DNA from: Gracilariopsis chorda
Taxonomy: Eukaryota > Rhodophyta > Florideophyceae > Gracilariales > Gracilariaceae
Reading direction: 5' to 3'
DNA: 64,000 nucleotides
NCBI GenBank assembly: GCA_003194525.1
Contig: NBIV01000389.1
Span: 1-64,000 of the forward strand
In this document: piece after piece, positions 61,184 to 64,000 of the stretch
Layout of the letters: every line of letters begins with the position of its first letter
Position numbering within the stretch: position 1 is the first letter of the stretch
Notes under the pieces: generated by a model
Database searches by the model: none
Told to the model about the DNA's origin: nothing
The model's input: only the letters and a program-made list of their open reading frames with translations
Translations under genes and position numbers: made by a program

Positions 61184-62908
61184 GAGCAGCATCTATCGAT
61201 GTTCCTGCAGGATATACGCGCTCGAGATCGCGGCATGATGCACGCACTGGCCGACGACGAAAGAGCCAGCTCTTACGTTCTCTTAGAATTGCAAAAGGCA
61301 TTGCAAGAAATGGGTGGCCCACTGGCGTCTCTGTCATCGTACGGTCTTCCGACACCCATTCAGGACCTACCGGAATTGCGCGCTCCAACTCGGTCTCCGC
61401 AGCAAATCCAGTCAGAGCTGAACGACACTGTGCAAGCTGCACTCCCTCTCTTCAATGAGCGTCAGCGTCTGGCGTTCAATACTGTCGTGGGTGCCATCCT
61501 TCCTGGCGTGTCCGCGGAGAGCTTGCAGGGTCTTGGTGGTCCTTGTACGCCAACGCAGCCAACCACTCACGTCTTCTACTTGGATGCTCCGGGTGGAACC
61601 GGCAAGACCTTCCTCTGCAAGGCAATCCAGGCCACGTTACTCCTTCGTGGCAAGTCCGTCCTTACGGTAGCCACGTCTGCTGTAGCAGCCATACTGCTTG
61701 AGGGCGGTCGGACGGCCCACTCCGTGTTCAGGATTCCCATCCCAGCCACCGCTGAGAGCACGTGCAACATCCCGGTCACCTCGCACCTGGCCACTCGGAT
61801 GAAGAACGTCGACCTCATTATCTGGGACGAGATCGTAATGTGTCACCGCTTCTGCGTCGAAGCCGTAGACCGCACTCTCCGTGACATAACGCGCTCGCAG
61901 CTCCTCTTTGGAGGCAAGTTCGTATTGCTTTCTGGCGACTTTCGGCAGATCCTTGCCGTTGCTCGTGACGGCTTTCGATCAGTGAGCGTCAACGCATGCA
62001 TCAAACGCTCAAGTCTCTTTTCCCACTTTCGCACCTTGAGATTGACTGAGGACATGCGCCTTTCTGCGCTCCGTCGAGACTCCACAGCCACACAGGGGGC
62101 ACTGCAGTTTCTAAACACGCTCTTGCAGATTGGAGAGGGCAGACTGCCAGGCACTGTCCCGCCATAGCACCCCTTCACCCTGCCAGAGTCCGTAAAATGT
62201 GTGGAGTCGTTCCGCACCATGGTCCGTAACGTCTTTCATGGTATCGCTCAAAGGTACATAGATGCAGATTGGCTAACGTCAACGTTGATTATAACCGCAC
62301 GAAACTATCGCCTACCAGAGCTTAACGACTACGTAGGCCACATGATACCTGGCGCGTATCGCACGTACCTGAGTGCGGACAAGGTGATCGACGACGACGG
62401 TGCTGCGCTGCAGTACCCTGTCGAGATGCTCAACACTCTGACTGCCGGGTCAGCGCTGCCCGACCACTGCCTCAAACTCAAAAAGGGCTTTGTGGTTATG
62501 CTCCTTCGCAACTTGGATCCCTCAAACGGCCACGTCAATGGTGCCATCTATACCGTAGAAGACATGCAAAGCAACGTACTGTTCCTTCGACTCGCTTCTG
62601 GAGTAAATCGTGGCAACGCACTATGCCTGCCGCGCATGCCCTGTGGACCTGGAGACAACAACTTTCCGGTTCCCAACTTCACTCGCACCCAGTTCCCAGT
62701 ACGTGTTTGTTTTGCCATCACTACCAATAAGGCACAGTGTCAGTCGTATACTGGTCGCGTCGGACTGGATTTGCGTGATGGCTGTTTCACCCATGGCCAG
62801 CTGTACGTCGATTTTTCTTGGACCACCAACCCGTCCAACATCGTGGCCTGTCTCCCTGCCGGTAGCACCTCTACCAATAATGTAGTGTACCCCGAAGTTC
62901 TTTCGTAG
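61184..62908 (+). pseudogene. RepHel segment C, helicase (unit 10)
   Basis: As in unit 9, plus a private Gly to Asp change (VARDGFRS, GAC near 61968) and a silent C to T near 61483. Motif V Cys, motif VI SWTT. Shared TAG 62165-62167; final TAG 62906-62908. Confidence 0.87.
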
Positions 62909-63098
62909 AGGAACTTGATAGCTTTAAGTAAACCTCTTCTTTTTTCTTTCATTTTTTTCTTTTCTTCTCCCTTCTCCCTCCCCAAAAATACTTGCATTCT
63001 ACAAACCGACTACCCAAAACACGCTAGCTAAATACTCCTTTCACTCTATTGCTTCTTTTACTCCTCAACGCGTGCGAAGCACGCAATGGAGCCACTTG

Positions 63099-64000
63099 TC
63101 CCCCCTTACTAAAGACAATGATTGTCCGTCTGTGTGTCTGTGTGTCAGCTAACGCCCACTCATTGGCCGCAAAATCGAGAAGGAGGCTGCCAAGTGGAAA
63201 CGTGGCATTTTATGCGCTCCAAGAGGCATCTTGCACCGCATAATGCGACACGTTGCCACCTGGCGCCTTTTGCACGCCATCTTGCACCGCATAATGCGAC
63301 ACGTTTCCACCTGGCGCCTTCTGCACGCCACAGTAGCCTAGCCGTTTCACCAAAGTAGCCCACCCGTTACACTACAGTAACCGAGCCGTTGCAGTGCAGT
63401 GCACATGACCGTTTTAATTAATATTTTTCAACGGTCATGTGCACCAATCACATTGCACGCTATACAAAAGCGTGCAAAGCACTCGCCCACTGAACACTCG
63501 CGTTCTCCTGCGCTGTGGTTAACCTACGGTGTGGGTTCTAGCACTCTGGGCGAGTCAGGACGTCTGAAAAAGGTACGCTGGCGGTACCGGCGGGATCTGT
63601 TAAGTTTAACTTTCTCACCAAACAACGCGTTCGTCATCCAGATTTAATTGGTTCGGCAACTATTTCTGGGTGGCGTTCACGTGAGGTACGATAGCTCCCC
63701 ACAAAACGTGCATTGCGTGGAAGGAGTAGCCCTTGAAGAGTCTAGAAAGGGGACAACAGAGTAGGAGTCGAGCAACAGCGGCTCTGTCTGGATCTAAGGA
63801 ACTGTTAAAGGGAAACGGTCTTCGGACTAAAGTACGTCCAGCACAGAGTTGCCTAGCGATTTTGGGATTGTAAATCTCGCAGTCCTGGCAGACTCTCCAG
63901 GCACGACCCCCTGTTTACTCTGTACAGGTCAGTTCCCAATCTAGGCGGTTTCTTTGTGGTCAAGATATTCTATCTTCGCTGCAACGATCCAAAACTTCGG
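63099..64000 (+). mobile_element. Helitron unit 11, 5' leader only (cut by window end)
   Basis: Starts TCCCCCCTTACTAAAG directly after unit 10 and runs through the 51-bp tandem block, the 46-bp hairpin (63399-63444) and the 9-bp hairpin to just before the TATA-like box; the coding region would begin beyond the window. A private G (CTCCTGCGCTG near 63510) replaces T. No gene is present. The array therefore continues to the right. Confidence 0.92.

Larger units (their letters stand above)
56966..63098 (+). mobile_element. Helitron unit 10, complete (6133 bp)
   Basis: Leader 56966-58014, RepHel remnant 58015-62908, tail 62909-63098. The tail has one extra T in the CATTTTTTTC run near 62950 relative to other units. 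Subtype A. Confidence 0.94.

Noticed and set aside
1-64000. Bacterial or phage rolling-circle system
   Set aside because: The Rep-PIF1 fusion order, the Arg-rich N-terminus and the TC/hairpin termini are Helitron features of eukaryotes; no ribosome-binding sites or operon structure are present.

Overview
This window is a eukaryotic repeat region made almost entirely of one transposon. A roughly 6.13 kb Helitron (rolling-circle RepHel element, + strand) is repeated head to tail. Ten complete units are present (1791-7898, 7899-14030, 14031-20171, 20172-26289, 26290-32408, 32409-38576, 38577-44701, 44702-50834, 50835-56965, 56966-63098). They are flanked by the 3' part of an eleventh copy (1-1790, unit 0) and the 5' leader of a twelfth (63099-64000, unit 11). 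Every unit ends with a GC-rich hairpin (GCGTGC-GAA-GCACGC), ten bases and then CTTG. The next unit begins on the following base with TCCC..TACTAAAGACAAT, so no host DNA separates the copies. I see no host gene, tRNA, rRNA or CRISPR array. Helitrons are eukaryotic; the sequence does not let me name the host, and a protist, alga or oomycete-like genome is only a guess.

Layout of a unit (unit 8 is the cleanest): a non-coding leader of about 1.05 kb contains a 5' subterminal palindrome, a long imperfect inverted repeat, a perfect 15-bp hairpin with an AT-rich loop, a second 9-bp hairpin, a TATA-like box and a polypyrimidine tract. A RepHel reading region of about 4.9 kb follows. Segment A is an Arg-rich N-terminus plus a Cys/His cluster, segment B carries the HUH/Y2 Rep nuclease, and segment C is a PIF1-like helicase. 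A pyrimidine-rich tail of about 190 bp leads to the 3' hairpin. In an intact Helitron one protein would nick, transfer and unwind DNA for rolling-circle transposition.

No unit here encodes that protein intact. All complete units share four lesions: a TGA between A and B, a frameshift inside B, a TGA at an expected Trp between B and C, and a TAG inside the helicase. The founder was therefore probably dead before the array expanded. Units 2-10 have also lost the second His of the HUH motif, and units 1-10 have lost the motif VI Arg of the helicase. Units 0 and 1 are clearly more diverged than units 2-10, which suggests an array edge to the left. Units 2-10 fall into two interleaved 3'-half subtypes.

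The tracts at about 17838-28420 and 32634-37170 carry dense single-base indels, while 28430-32630 and 41950-64000 are clean. This pattern looks like uncorrected long-read consensus in a repeat, so the extra frameshifts there should not be read as biology.
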